From Truepera sp. (GTDB lineage Bacteria > Deinococcota > Deinococci > Deinococcales > Trueperaceae): 64,000 bases of DNA. Within the stretch, counting starts at the first letter, position 1, and every line of letters begins with the position of its first letter. The translations under genes and the position numbers were made by a program. Positions 8,105 to 16,192 of the stretch are shown piece by piece. The stretch is taken from NCBI GenBank assembly GCA_032027045.1, contig JAVSMU010000001.1, forward strand, positions 477,356 to 541,355. Reading direction: 5' to 3'. Below the pieces are notes generated by a model. It was not told where the DNA came from, ran no database searches, and saw nothing but the letters and a program-made list of their open reading frames with translations.

Positions 8105-10498
8105 TCACAAGTCGTCGAGGTTGGAAGGGTCGATGACCTCGCACACGCCCATCTTCGCCCCGAAGTTGGGCACCACGTTGGCCGCGCTCATGCCCGTGAG
8201 CATGGTGCTGCCGGCGACTCCGAAGACGCCCCCTACGGCCGCCCCGAGCGGCATACCGACGATGATGTTGTTGACGTAAACCTCCATCATGCAGCACACC
8301 TTCTCACTCAGCTTGGGCTTCGCCTCGCATGCGTGGAGGTCACGAACCATGAGCGCGATGCCGGCGTAGTCGTTGAAGAAGCTCACGGTCTCGGTCACGA
8401 GGTACTCGGTCAGTTCCTGACCGCGGCCGGCCCCGGCCAGCCCCAGCGCCGCGCCGCTGACGGGGTCGACGCGGAACCATGCGGGTTCGGCCCCGTCGGC
8501 CGCGGGCCCCTCCGCCAGCAGCACCACGTTCCCTGCTTCGAGGTCGCGGCCCGCCGCGGCGCGGCTGGCGGCCGGCCAGGAGCCGGGCAGGTCCGAGGCG
8601 CCACGCACCACCGTAAGCGTGCCGCCCGCCTCTAGCGCGGCGGCCACGCCGTCGAAGGCGCCATGCCGGGTGACCCCATCGCCCGCCAGCGGCAGGCCCT
8701 CGGTGCGGGTCTCCCACACGCCGCGGCGCAGTGACTCGCGGGCGAGCGCACGCACCCCGTCCGGGGCAGTGGTGAGGGTTCGCGTCGGGTTGGCGATCAC
8801 GTCCACCACGTCACGCCCCTCGGGCCAGTGCTGCTCGAAGGCGACCAGCGCCGGAGCGGGTCGGAACGTCACCGCCCCGTCCGGCGTGGGCGCGGCGTCG
8901 AAGAGATCGAACAGCCGCAGGTGCGCCATGGGACGCGCGGCGTCGGCCAGCTCCGAGCTCGGCCGGTAACCCTGGAAGCGGCCCGAGCGGAGTTCCTCGT
9001 CCATGGTGGCGAGTTCGTCTCTCACGGCCTCGGTAGCCGCGAGGGAGCGCTGCAGGCTGTACGCCTCGCTGAACGAGCCCGTCATGGCCATGACCGTGAT
9101 GCTTCCCTGCAGGGCCTCGAGCATGTCGAGGTCGCTCATCTCGTTCGCGAACGCGCTGCTGCCCTTGGCGCGGTTGTCGGCGCCCACGCGGTCGAGCAGG
9201 TTGCGGCGCACGGAGTGTTCAACGCCCCCCGGACCGATGAGCGTGTAGCGCACGTAAACGGAGGCGAGGGCCATGGCGCCGGCACTGTCCGCGGCCTCCT
9301 TGCCGCCAAGTGCTCCCAGTGCGCTCGTTGCCTTGTTCATCGCGTCGGAGACGGTCTGGAACAGCGCGGCGGCCACGTTGCCGGCCGCGTCGGGAGGTAC
9401 TACCCGCCCGCTCAGGTCGAAGACCTGGCCACCCTCGGGCAGCGAACCGTTGAAGCCGGGGGCGAAGAAGTGCGTGGCGTCCAGCACGGCCTGCGCGTCG
9501 CCGGCGGCGTATGCCGCGTCGTCCATCCCGTCGGCGGTGATGTCGAGCGTGAGCGGAACGCCGAAGAGGTTCGCGGTGGGCCGTTCCCAGGGCGTCATGA
9601 GCGCATGCTCGACCAACTTGTCCCCCAGTCGCTGCTCGAGGACGAGTTCGATGCGAAGCCGGTGCTGGTGCTCGGGCGGCACGCTGCCCTCGAGCACCCC
9701 CTCGGGCTCGAGCCCCAAGTCGGGCGTCGGCTCGGCGAAGGCCGGATGAACGTCATCCCACCCACCGTCGGGGCGGCGGACCTGCACCCAAGCGTAGTCC
9801 TCGGCATCCGCGAGCAGGGCGGCGCGCGCCTCGGCGCCGGCGCCGAGCTCGACCCCGGCGTCGTCCAGCGCCGTGAGTAGCTTCTGCGCCATGGCGTCGC
9901 TCTGCTCGGCAAGCGCGGCAAGCTGCTCCTCGGCCTCGGCGACCCAGGTCTCGGCCTGATCGCTACTGAAGCCGACCAGCGCGCCAAGCTCTCCCAGTGG
10001 AACGGCGACGTCCGGCGGGGCGCTGGGCGCGCCCGTCGTCTGTGCCAACAGTCGCGAGGCCGGTTCCTCCGGCAGCCTGCCGAAGGCTATGCGTGCGTCG
10101 AACGCGGCGTCTTGCAGCAGCGTTGCGAGCAGCAGGGCCTGATCCCAGGCGTTGCCGGCGCCGCTGACAACGGTGCCTTCGGCCCCGCGCAGCACCCCCG
10201 CGTACGGCTGGTAAGCGATGTGAGTTCGCACCCACTCGACGATGACGTCGGGTTCCTCCAACGCGAGTTCGAGACTCAGGTCGTCGAGCGACAGCCGGGC
10301 AGCGCCCGAGTCGCCGAGCCCAGCGCGCATGACCGCCACGTAACGGTCGAGGTCGTCCAGCCACGCAGGACGCCCCGAGGCGCCGGCCTGCGCAGCGGCC
10401 GACGCGCCGGCGATCAGCAGCGCGAGGGCCACTAGCAAGCGCGTGCAGCGCGCACTCATGGTGGGACGGACGGCGGGCTCGGGAGTGTGAGGCATCAT
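8105..10498 (-). CDS. Large exported protein with transglutaminase-like domain lacking the usual cysteine
   Basis: 797 aa, starting at ATG-ATG with GGGGG upstream; an alternative ATG at 10459 gives a tighter signal peptide (RLLVALALLIAGASAAAQA). Residues about 75-135 (VEWVRTHIAYQPYAGVL, then GNAWDQALLLATLLQDAAF) match the transglutaminase-like core. However, the position normally held by the catalytic Cys (GDCxDxA) reads GNAWDQA. The remaining roughly 650 residues are not recognised. Apart from one in the signal region, all cysteines are in the last 80 residues (ACEAK, VCCMME, GVCEV), next to a glycine-rich hydrophobic stretch. Probably a periplasmic binding or scaffolding protein; function unknown. 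Confidence 0.7.
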   Translation of the reverse strand: MMPHTPEPAVRPTMSARCTRLLVALALLIAGASAAAQAGASGRPAWLDDLDRYVAVMRAGLGDSGAARLSLDDLSLELALEEPDVIVEWVRTHIAYQPYAGVLRGAEGTVVSGAGNAWDQALLLATLLQDAAFDARIAFGRLPEEPASRLLAQTTGAPSAPPDVAVPLGELGALVGFSSDQAETWVAEAEEQLAALAEQSDAMAQKLLTALDDAGVELGAGAEARAALLADAEDYAWVQVRRPDGGWDDVHPAFAEPTPDLGLEPEGVLEGSVPPEHQHRLRIELVLEQRLGDKLVEHALMTPWERPTANLFGVPLTLDITADGMDDAAYAAGDAQAVLDATHFFAPGFNGSLPEGGQVFDLSGRVVPPDAAGNVAAALFQTVSDAMNKATSALGALGGKEAADSAGAMALASVYVRYTLIGPGGVEHSVRRNLLDRVGADNRAKGSSAFANEMSDLDMLEALQGSITVMAMTGSFSEAYSLQRSLAATEAVRDELATMDEELRSGRFQGYRPSSELADAARPMAHLRLFDLFDAAPTPDGAVTFRPAPALVAFEQHWPEGRDVVDVIANPTRTLTTAPDGVRALARESLRRGVWETRTEGLPLAGDGVTRHGAFDGVAAALEAGGTLTVVRGASDLPGSWPAASRAAAGRDLEAGNVVLLAEGPAADGAEPAWFRVDPVSGAALGLAGAGRGQELTEYLVTETVSFFNDYAGIALMVRDLHACEAKPKLSEKVCCMMEVYVNNIIVGMPLGAAVGGVFGVAGSTMLTGMSAANVVPNFGAKMGVCEVIDPSNLDDL

Positions 10499-10639
10499 CT
10501 GTTTCCCCCAACGCGTGGCGGTTGTTCCACTGCGCCTGGACGGTGAAGGCGCTTGGCACGTGAACGTGCCGCTGAGCAGCTGCCAGGGTGGTGAAGCGCG
10601 TTTTCGGCGCTACGGAATGCGGCGCGGGACCAACGGAGC

Positions 10640-10668
10640 GGGGGCGCGGTGTCTTCGGCCGCGCCCCC
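10640..10668 (-). terminator. Rho-independent-type hairpin after HU gene 1
   Basis: GGGGGCGCGG and CCGCGCCCCC form a perfect 10-bp stem around a 9-nt loop, 23 bp beyond the HU stop codon. The following minus-strand sequence has only short T runs (CCGTTGGT), so termination efficiency is uncertain. Confidence 0.65.
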
Positions 10669-10691
10669 GTAACCGCTGACCTATTGGACCC

Positions 10692-11042
10692 TTACTTCTT
10701 GGCGGCCTTCTTGGCAGCGGGCTTCTTGCCGCTGACGGTGTCCTTGAGGCTCTTGCCCGCCTTGAACGCCGGGTACTGGCTCGCCGGGATCTTGATCTTC
10801 TCGGTCGTGCCGGGCTTGACGCCGGTGCGGGCCTTGCGCTTGCGGACTTCGAAGGTGCCGAAGCCGGTGAGCGTCACCTTGTGCCCCTTGGCGATGCTGG
10901 TGGTCATGGAGGCGAGAAGCGAGTCCATCGTCTCCTTGACGGCCTTCTTGGACTGGTTGGTGGCTTCGGCGACTTCGCTGACGAGGTCTGCCTTGCTGAC
11001 GGTCTTGTCTGCCTTCTTGGGTGCGGCCTTGGCTTTAGCCAT
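10692..11042 (-). CDS. hup: HU-family DNA-binding protein with basic N- and C-terminal tails (copy 1)
   Basis: Nucleoid-associated protein, about 116 aa. The HU core includes GFGTFEVRKRKARTGVKPGT (the DNA-binding arm region) and ends at YPAFKAGKSLKDTV. It is extended N-terminally by MAKAKAAPKKADKT and C-terminally by a histone-H1-like SGKKPAAKKAAKK tail. The ATG at 11042 has AAAGGAG 8 nt upstream; a longer frame to 11090 lacks one. A TATACT box lies 29 nt upstream. A second copy at 46931-47242 has the same arm but no lysine-rich C-tail. Confidence 0.95.
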   Translation of the reverse strand: MAKAKAAPKKADKTVSKADLVSEVAEATNQSKKAVKETMDSLLASMTTSIAKGHKVTLTGFGTFEVRKRKARTGVKPGTTEKIKIPASQYPAFKAGKSLKDTVSGKKPAAKKAAKK

Positions 11043-11071
11043 GAGCGAGCTCCTTTCGTGAACTCGCCGAG

Positions 11072-11100
11072 AGTATAGGGCATGAGGCACGAGAAAATCA
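11072..11100 (-). promoter_or_regulatory. Putative promoter of HU copy 1
   Basis: On the minus strand TGATTT, 17 nt, TATACT. The -10 is near consensus and the -35 weak. It gives a leader of about 23 nt containing the AAAGGAG site. Confidence 0.5.
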
Positions 11101-11248
11101 CTACACCGGGCGATGGGGCAGGGAAAATAAGCCGCTATGTGTAATATCTCACTAACGGTATGGCGCTCGTCACGCCCCGAGCGACCCTCCGTGAACTCGT
11201 GGGACGAACGACCGGGCCGTCCGGGGAGCCGAGGCCGTAACTTGGGGC

Positions 11249-13126
11249 ATGGCCGGATCCAGCCTCGTCGTCTTCTCGATCCTCGCCGCCGCGGTCGTCC
11301 TCTTCGTTTCGGACCGCGTGCGGCTCGACGTGGTGGCGTTGCTCGTCGTGCTGGCGCTCGTGCTGTCGGGCGTCCTGACGCCGCAGCAGGCGCTCGCCGG
11401 GTTCGGCGACCCGCTCGTGATCATGATCGCGGGGTTGTTCGTGGTGTCGTACGCGATCGTCAACACGGGCATCGCGGCGGCCGTGGGCCGCACCCTGGGG
11501 AGGGTGGCCGGCCAGAGCGAGCCGCGCATGATCCTGGCCGTCATGCTGGCGACCGGCGTCCTGTCTGCCTTCATGAGCTCCACGGGCACGGTTGCCGTCA
11601 TGCTGCCCATCGCGGTGGCCATGGCGTGGCGCGCGAAGCTCAGCCCGAGCAAGCTCCTGCTGCCGGTCGCGTACGCGGCGCTCGTGGGCGGGATGCTCAC
11701 GCTCATCAGCACCCCGCCCAACCTGGTCGTGTCGCAGGCCCTCGAGGGCGCCGGCCGGGAGCCGTTCGGCTTCTTCTCCTTCACGCTCCTGGGCGTCGTC
11801 ATGCTCGCGGTTACCACCCTGTTCATGGTCACGCTCGGCCGGCGGGCGCTTCCCGCCACGGCTCCCAACACGCCCGGACCCGCCGGGGGCGCCGAGGACG
11901 AGGCCCTGATCGAGGTCGCCGAGCGTTACGGTCTGCCCACGCGCCTGGGAAGGTTGACGCTCGCGCCGGACTCGCCCCTCGTGGGCGCCTCCCTACGCGG
12001 CCTACGCTGGCCCGAACGCTTGGGCGTGCGAGTCCTGGCGGTGGACACGGAGCCCGAGGTCGTCAAGAGCGGTCGGCGCTCCCGTCGCTACTTGGGCCGC
12101 TCGAAGCGGATCGGCCCCGACACCCTGCTCGTGGAGGGCGACCGCATCTTGCTCCAGGGCAGCCCGGAAGCGCTGGCGGCCGCGGCGCGCAAGGCCGAGG
12201 TGGAACTCGAGGCGGTGGACGCGGCCGCCGACGACCTGGTCCCTGCCAACCTGGGATTCGCGGAGGTGTTGCTGACGCCGCGGTCGTCCTGGATCGGCAA
12301 CAGCCTCGCGACCCTGCGGTTCCGCGAGCGCTACGGGGTGCAGGTAGTGGCGCTCCGGCGCGGGCAGGCGCAGGTGACCGAGGGGAGTGGCGACAAGCGG
12401 CTGGGGGAGACGCGCCTCAAGTTCGGCGACACCCTGCTCGTCCAGGGCTCCATGTCGGCGATCGACAGGCTGCAGGGCGAGCGTCACGATGCCGTGGTCC
12501 TCAGCGAGACCGGAGGGGAGAGGGCTGCTCCCAGGCGCCGCCGAGCGCCCATAGCCGTGGCCGTTTTGCTGCTCATGCTGATCAGCATGTCCGCCGGCTG
12601 GTTGGCGCCGGTGATGGCCGTGCTTCTGGCGGCCCTGGTGCTCGTGCTGAGCGGCTGCCTGTCCATGGAAGAGGCGTACCGCTCCATCCAGTGGCAGTCG
12701 GTGGTGCTGATAGCCGGCATGCTGCCCTTGGCCACCGCGCTGGAGTTGACGGGCGGCGTGAGCGTCGTGGCCGACGCGATGGTCGGCGTGTTCGGCGGTT
12801 CGGGTCCCCTCCTGATCCTGGTGGGTCTTTACGTCGTGACCGCCGGCCTCGGACTGCTCATGTCGAACACCGCTACGGCCGTGCTCATGGCGCCCGTGGC
12901 GCTGAGCGCCGCCGCCAGCCTGGGCGTGGCGCCAGAAGGCATGATGATGATGGTGGCACTGGCCTCGGCCTCCTCGTTCAGCACGCCCATGTCGACGCCG
13001 GTGAACACGCTGGTGGTGGGTCCCGGCCACTACCGCTTCACTGATTTCGTGAAGCTCGGCCTGCCACTGCAACTGCTGATGGCCGTGGTGGGGCTGCTGC
13101 TCATCCCGTGGTTGTTCCCCTACTGA
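11249..13126 (+). CDS. SLC13/DASS-type transporter with two RCK_C (TrkA-C) domains
   Basis: Inner-membrane anion permease of the CitMHS/SLC13 class, 625 aa. The N-terminal hydrophobic half holds LSAFMSSTGTVAVMLPIAVA, the conserved SNT-like motif, and ISTPPNLVV. Two soluble RCK_C domains follow at about residues 220-310 and 320-410 (each ending DTLLVEGDRILLQGS or DTLLVQGSMSAI). The second hydrophobic half holds the inverted-repeat motif MSNTATAVLMAPVA. The split with regulatory domains in the loop is standard for this family; the substrate (sulfate, dicarboxylate or other) is not readable. It is divergent from HU, and its ATG has only a weak GGGG site. Confidence 0.88.
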   Translation: MAGSSLVVFSILAAAVVLFVSDRVRLDVVALLVVLALVLSGVLTPQQALAGFGDPLVIMIAGLFVVSYAIVNTGIAAAVGRTLGRVAGQSEPRMILAVMLATGVLSAFMSSTGTVAVMLPIAVAMAWRAKLSPSKLLLPVAYAALVGGMLTLISTPPNLVVSQALEGAGREPFGFFSFTLLGVVMLAVTTLFMVTLGRRALPATAPNTPGPAGGAEDEALIEVAERYGLPTRLGRLTLAPDSPLVGASLRGLRWPERLGVRVLAVDTEPEVVKSGRRSRRYLGRSKRIGPDTLLVEGDRILLQGSPEALAAAARKAEVELEAVDAAADDLVPANLGFAEVLLTPRSSWIGNSLATLRFRERYGVQVVALRRGQAQVTEGSGDKRLGETRLKFGDTLLVQGSMSAIDRLQGERHDAVVLSETGGERAAPRRRRAPIAVAVLLLMLISMSAGWLAPVMAVLLAALVLVLSGCLSMEEAYRSIQWQSVVLIAGMLPLATALELTGGVSVVADAMVGVFGGSGPLLILVGLYVVTAGLGLLMSNTATAVLMAPVALSAAASLGVAPEGMMMMVALASASSFSTPMSTPVNTLVVGPGHYRFTDFVKLGLPLQLLMAVVGLLLIPWLFPY

Positions 13127-13145
13127 GGCCGGCTAGGCGCCGTAG

Positions 13146-13175
13146 TTGTCAGGCGTGGGCCATTTCGTCTATAAT
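13146..13175 (+). promoter_or_regulatory. Strong promoter for rplU-rpmA
   Basis: TTGTCA (13146-13151), 18-nt spacer, and perfect TATAAT (13170-13175). It is the best sigma-70-type promoter in the window. It predicts a leader of about 100 nt before rplU containing a short GGCGC/GCGCC hairpin (13247-13259), possibly used for ribosomal-protein autoregulation. Confidence 0.8.
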
Positions 13176-13284
13176 CGTCCTTCTGGCGCCCGGCCGTCCA
13201 CGAGACGCGTGGGGCGCGAAGCATGTTGGAAGCAAGGGCCGGTGGCGGCGCTTGGCGCCCAATACCGGACCCCGGAGGTCGAAG

Positions 13285-13590
13285 ATGTTCGCAATCGTTG
13301 AAGCGGGCGGCAAGCAGTACCGCGTGTCCGAAGGTGACGTGCTCAAGGTCGAGAAGCTGACCGCCGAGCCCGGTGCCACCGTGGAACTGCCAGTGCTGCT
13401 GGTAGGCGGGGAGGCCGTCAAGGTGGGTGCCCCCCACGTCGACGGTGCCTCGGTCGTCGCCGAGGTCATCGGCCACGGGCGCGGCGAGAAGCTCCATATC
13501 TACAAGTTCAAGGCCAAGGCCAACTACCGTCGCCACATCGGCCACCGCCAACAGTTCACCAGCGTGCGGATCACGAGCATCCGCGGCTGA
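13285..13590 (+). CDS. rplU: 50S ribosomal protein L21
   Basis: 101 aa, the normal bacterial length. The start is the ATG at 13285, with GGAGG at 13274-13278; open sequence upstream of it is the leader. MFAIVEAGGKQYRVSEGD is the unmistakable L21 N-terminus, and the C-terminal IYKFKAKANYRRHIGHRQ is the 23S-binding segment. First gene of rplU-rpmA, 21 bp before rpmA. Confidence 0.98.
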   Translation: MFAIVEAGGKQYRVSEGDVLKVEKLTAEPGATVELPVLLVGGEAVKVGAPHVDGASVVAEVIGHGRGEKLHIYKFKAKANYRRHIGHRQQFTSVRITSIRG

Positions 13591-13611
13591 GGCGACGAGG
13601 AGAGGGTCCAA

Positions 13612-13884
13612 ATGGCACATAAGAAAGGCGTCGGCAGCACCCGCAACGGGCGCGACTCCAACTCCCAACGGCTGGGCGTCAAGCGCTTCGATGGGCAGAC
13701 CGTTCTCGCGGGCAACATCCTCGTTCGCCAGCGCGGCACGCGCTTCAAGCCGGGCCGCAACGTCGGCCTCGGCTCCGACTTCACGCTCTTCGCACTGCGC
13801 ACCGGGGTCGTTCGCTTCGAGAACAAGGGGAACAAGGGCCGCTTCGTCAACATCGAGACCGCTCCCCAGGTCGCGGCAGACTGA
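13612..13884 (+). CDS. rpmA: 50S ribosomal protein L27
   Basis: 90 aa. The N-terminus [20 protein letters not shown] is the L27 tail that reaches the peptidyl-transferase centre. It starts directly with MAHKKG, without the cleavable extension seen in Firmicutes. GGQTV-like and [18 protein letters not shown] segments complete the family pattern. It is cotranscribed with rplU and followed by a hairpin before obgE. Confidence 0.98.
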   Translation: MAHKKGVGSTRNGRDSNSQRLGVKRFDGQTVLAGNILVRQRGTRFKPGRNVGLGSDFTLFALRTGVVRFENKGNKGRFVNIETAPQVAAD

Positions 13885-13946
13885 CCTTGGAGCCCGCGCG
13901 CTGATGGCGCGCTGGGCGGAATAAGGATCCACTGAGCAAGGTAGGG

Positions 13947-13968
13947 CGCGGCTCCTGGAGGAGCCGCG
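13947..13968 (+). terminator. Hairpin between rpmA and obgE
   Basis: CGCGGCTCC-TGGA-GGAGCCGCG, a perfect 9-bp stem with a tetraloop, followed by TTCTCGTT. It is probably a partial terminator that lowers obgE expression relative to the ribosomal genes. Confidence 0.7.
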
Positions 13969-13990
13969 TTCTCGTTAGGGCGAGAAGACT

Positions 13991-15397
13991 ATGGCGTTTC
14001 GAGACGTTCTGGACATCACGTTGCATGGCGGCAAGGGTGGCGACGGCGGCCTTTCCTTCATGCGGCTCAAGTACATCCCCAAGGGCGGGCCCGACGGTGG
14101 CCACGGGGGCCGGGGCGGCTCCGTGTACCTGCGCGCGGTAGAGGACGTGGCGTCGCTCGACAAGCTGGTCGGACGCACCGTTTTCCGGGCTCCCGTCGGC
14201 CAGCAGGGTGAGGGTCGCAACAAGGCGGGCCTCAGCGGCACCGACCTGTTCGTCGACGTGCCCGTCGGCACCATGGCCACCGACCTGGAGACGGGCGAAC
14301 TGCTGGCCGACCTCGTCGAAGTCGGACAAACGGCGGTCGTGGCGGCCGGCGGCGTGGGTGGGAGGGGCAACGCCAGCTTCGCCAGCTCCACCCGCCGCGC
14401 CCCCCGCTTCGCGGAGAAGGGCACTCCCGGCGAGTCGCGCAAGGTGCGCCTGGAGTTGCGCACCATCGCAGATGTCGGCCTGGTCGGCTATCCCAATGCC
14501 GGCAAGTCGAGCCTCCTCGCCGCCTTGTCCAACTCCAGGCCCGCGATAGCGTCATACCCGTTCACCACGCTGAGCCCCAACCTGGGCGTGGTGGAGCACG
14601 ACATGCAGCGGTTCACGATGGCCGACATCCCCGGGATCATCGAGGACGCCCACAAGGGTAAGGGCCTCGGCCTCGAGTTCCTCCGGCACATCTCCCGCAC
14701 CCGGCTGCTGATCTACGTGCTGGACGTCTCCGACGAACCCAAGACGACGCTGGGGGCGCTGCGCTTCGAGCTGAGCGAGTACGACCCCGACCTGCTGGAG
14801 CTTCCCGCCGTCATCGTCCTCAACAAGACCGACCTCCTGGACGAGGGGGAGCTGGCCGAACGAGAAAGCGAGCTGGCCGCGGTGGGCCTGCCGATCATGG
14901 CCATCTCGGCGCTCGAGGGCAGCGGCCTGAGCGACCTGAGGACCGCCCTGTTCGAGCTCCTCCCGCCGCGGCCGAAGCCCGTCGCCGCTTCCGGCCCGCG
15001 CAAGGTGACCGCGTCGCCCGTAGCCGTGAAGCGCGACATGACTGGCAGCGGCTGGGTGGTCACGGGTAGCGAGCTGGAAGAGGTGGTCGCGCGCTTCGAC
15101 GCCGCCAACCCCGAGGCCGTGGCGTACCTGCAGCACCACTTCAAGGTGCACGGCGTCAACCAGCTACTGAAGCGTGCGGGAGTGCGTTCCGGCGAGGAAG
15201 TGCAGATCGGGGCGGCCGTGTTCGACTACTTCGACGACACGGCTCCGGAGACGGACACCACGTCTCAGGAGGACGCCGAGCGCGCCGGTAAACGGTACCT
15301 CGACCACTGGGCGGCCGCCGGGGACGACGCGGCCGTGGCCGCGCACCACCAGGCCGAGGCCGATGACGACCCGGCACCAGTCGAAGACGAACCCTAG
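13991..15397 (+). CDS. obgE: Obg GTPase (ribosome assembly)
   Basis: 468 aa, with three domains: the glycine-rich Obg fold (residues 1-155, [13 protein letters not shown] and [11 protein letters not shown]-type repeats), the G domain (about 158-330; G1 [10 protein letters not shown]3 DIPGIIE, G4 NKTD, G5 ISALEG), and the C-terminal OCT domain (about 345-425, ending [12 protein letters not shown]). The last 40 residues are acidic. It acts on the 50S subunit and in the stress response. It follows rpmA after a hairpin, the conserved rplU-rpmA-obgE order; nadD, often next, is not present here. Confidence 0.97.
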   Translation: MAFRDVLDITLHGGKGGDGGLSFMRLKYIPKGGPDGGHGGRGGSVYLRAVEDVASLDKLVGRTVFRAPVGQQGEGRNKAGLSGTDLFVDVPVGTMATDLETGELLADLVEVGQTAVVAAGGVGGRGNASFASSTRRAPRFAEKGTPGESRKVRLELRTIADVGLVGYPNAGKSSLLAALSNSRPAIASYPFTTLSPNLGVVEHDMQRFTMADIPGIIEDAHKGKGLGLEFLRHISRTRLLIYVLDVSDEPKTTLGALRFELSEYDPDLLELPAVIVLNKTDLLDEGELAERESELAAVGLPIMAISALEGSGLSDLRTALFELLPPRPKPVAASGPRKVTASPVAVKRDMTGSGWVVTGSELEEVVARFDAANPEAVAYLQHHFKVHGVNQLLKRAGVRSGEEVQIGAAVFDYFDDTAPETDTTSQEDAERAGKRYLDHWAAAGDDAAVAAHHQAEADDDPAPVEDEP

Positions 15398-15505
15398 ACC
15401 GGCCGGGCGCGTGCTAACTTTTCCTCACGCCGCGCGCCTGCGGCCGGGGGTAGCCGAGATGCCGGGTTGCTCTTCGGTTGCTTCCGCTACCGCGCCACCT
15501 TCACC

Positions 15506-16192
15506 ATGAGCGATGAAACCTCACACCCTCCCGACCACCAGATAGACCGCGTCCACGGCGCCGACCCGCACGACGGCGTGCGCGCCGACGAAGCGGTCGC
15601 CGACGAAGCGGTCGCCGACGCGGCCGTCGCCGACGCGGCCGTCGCCGCCTACTGTCGGCGCGTGCGAGAAGTGGTGAGCCAAGACCGCTTCGAGCACATC
15701 CGCCGCGTGATGGAGACGTCCGTGGACATCGCCAAAGGCAACGGACTTCCCGAGTCCGAGGTGGCGAAGGTCGCCCTGGCCGCGATCTTGCACGACGCCG
15801 CTCGTGACCTACCCGACGCCGAACTCCTGCGGCTCGCGCCGCCAACCTGCGAACTGGAAGCGGCGCACCCGCTGACGCTACATGGGCGGGCCGGACGGCG
15901 CCTGGCAGAGGCTTGGGGCGTAACCGACGCCACGGTGCTTCGGGCCGTGGAGGGTCACGTGTTCGGGGTGCCGCCGGGGCAAGTCGTCGGCATGTGCGTT
16001 TACGTGGCGGACGTGTGCGAGCCGGGCCGTGGGGTGAACGGCGAGCTACGCGACCTCGCCATGCACGACCTGAAGGCGGCCTACAGGCGAGCCGTCGAGG
16101 CGAAGGTCGAGTACTTGAAGGCGACGGGCAAGCCGATCCACCCCGTCACGCTGGGCATCTACCGCAGCCTGCAGGCCGCAGAGAGCGCATGA
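15506..16192 (+). CDS. yqeK: HD-domain hydrolase YqeK (putative symmetrical Ap4A hydrolase)
   Basis: About 228 aa. HD-domain metal-binding residues are visible: RFEHIRRVMETS (H), ILHDAARDLPD (HD), LHGRAGRRLAE (H), VEGHVFG (H) and VADVCEPGR. In the YqeK family this cleaves diadenosine tetraphosphate to ADP. I chose the ATG at 15506; a TTG 13 codons upstream is possible and neither has a clear ribosome site. The first 45 residues are not part of the domain and include four DEAVA/DAAVA repeats encoded by a 15-bp tandem repeat. The stop overlaps the next gene by 4 nt. Confidence 0.88.
   Translation: MSDETSHPPDHQIDRVHGADPHDGVRADEAVADEAVADAAVADAAVAAYCRRVREVVSQDRFEHIRRVMETSVDIAKGNGLPESEVAKVALAAILHDAARDLPDAELLRLAPPTCELEAAHPLTLHGRAGRRLAEAWGVTDATVLRAVEGHVFGVPPGQVVGMCVYVADVCEPGRGVNGELRDLAMHDLKAAYRRAVEAKVEYLKATGKPIHPVTLGIYRSLQAAESA
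15587..15646 (+). repeat. In-frame 15-bp tandem repeat, 4 copies
   Basis: GACGAAGCGGTCGCC twice, then GACGCGGCCGTCGCC twice. It encodes DEAVA-DEAVA-DAAVA-DAAVA in the N-terminal extension of YqeK. Two exact pairs imply recent duplication or slippage. Confidence 0.95.

Noticed and set aside
11137-13044. 635-codon frame overlapping the SLC13-type gene
   Set aside because: Arg/Gly-rich alternate-frame shadow; the other frame has the transporter motifs.
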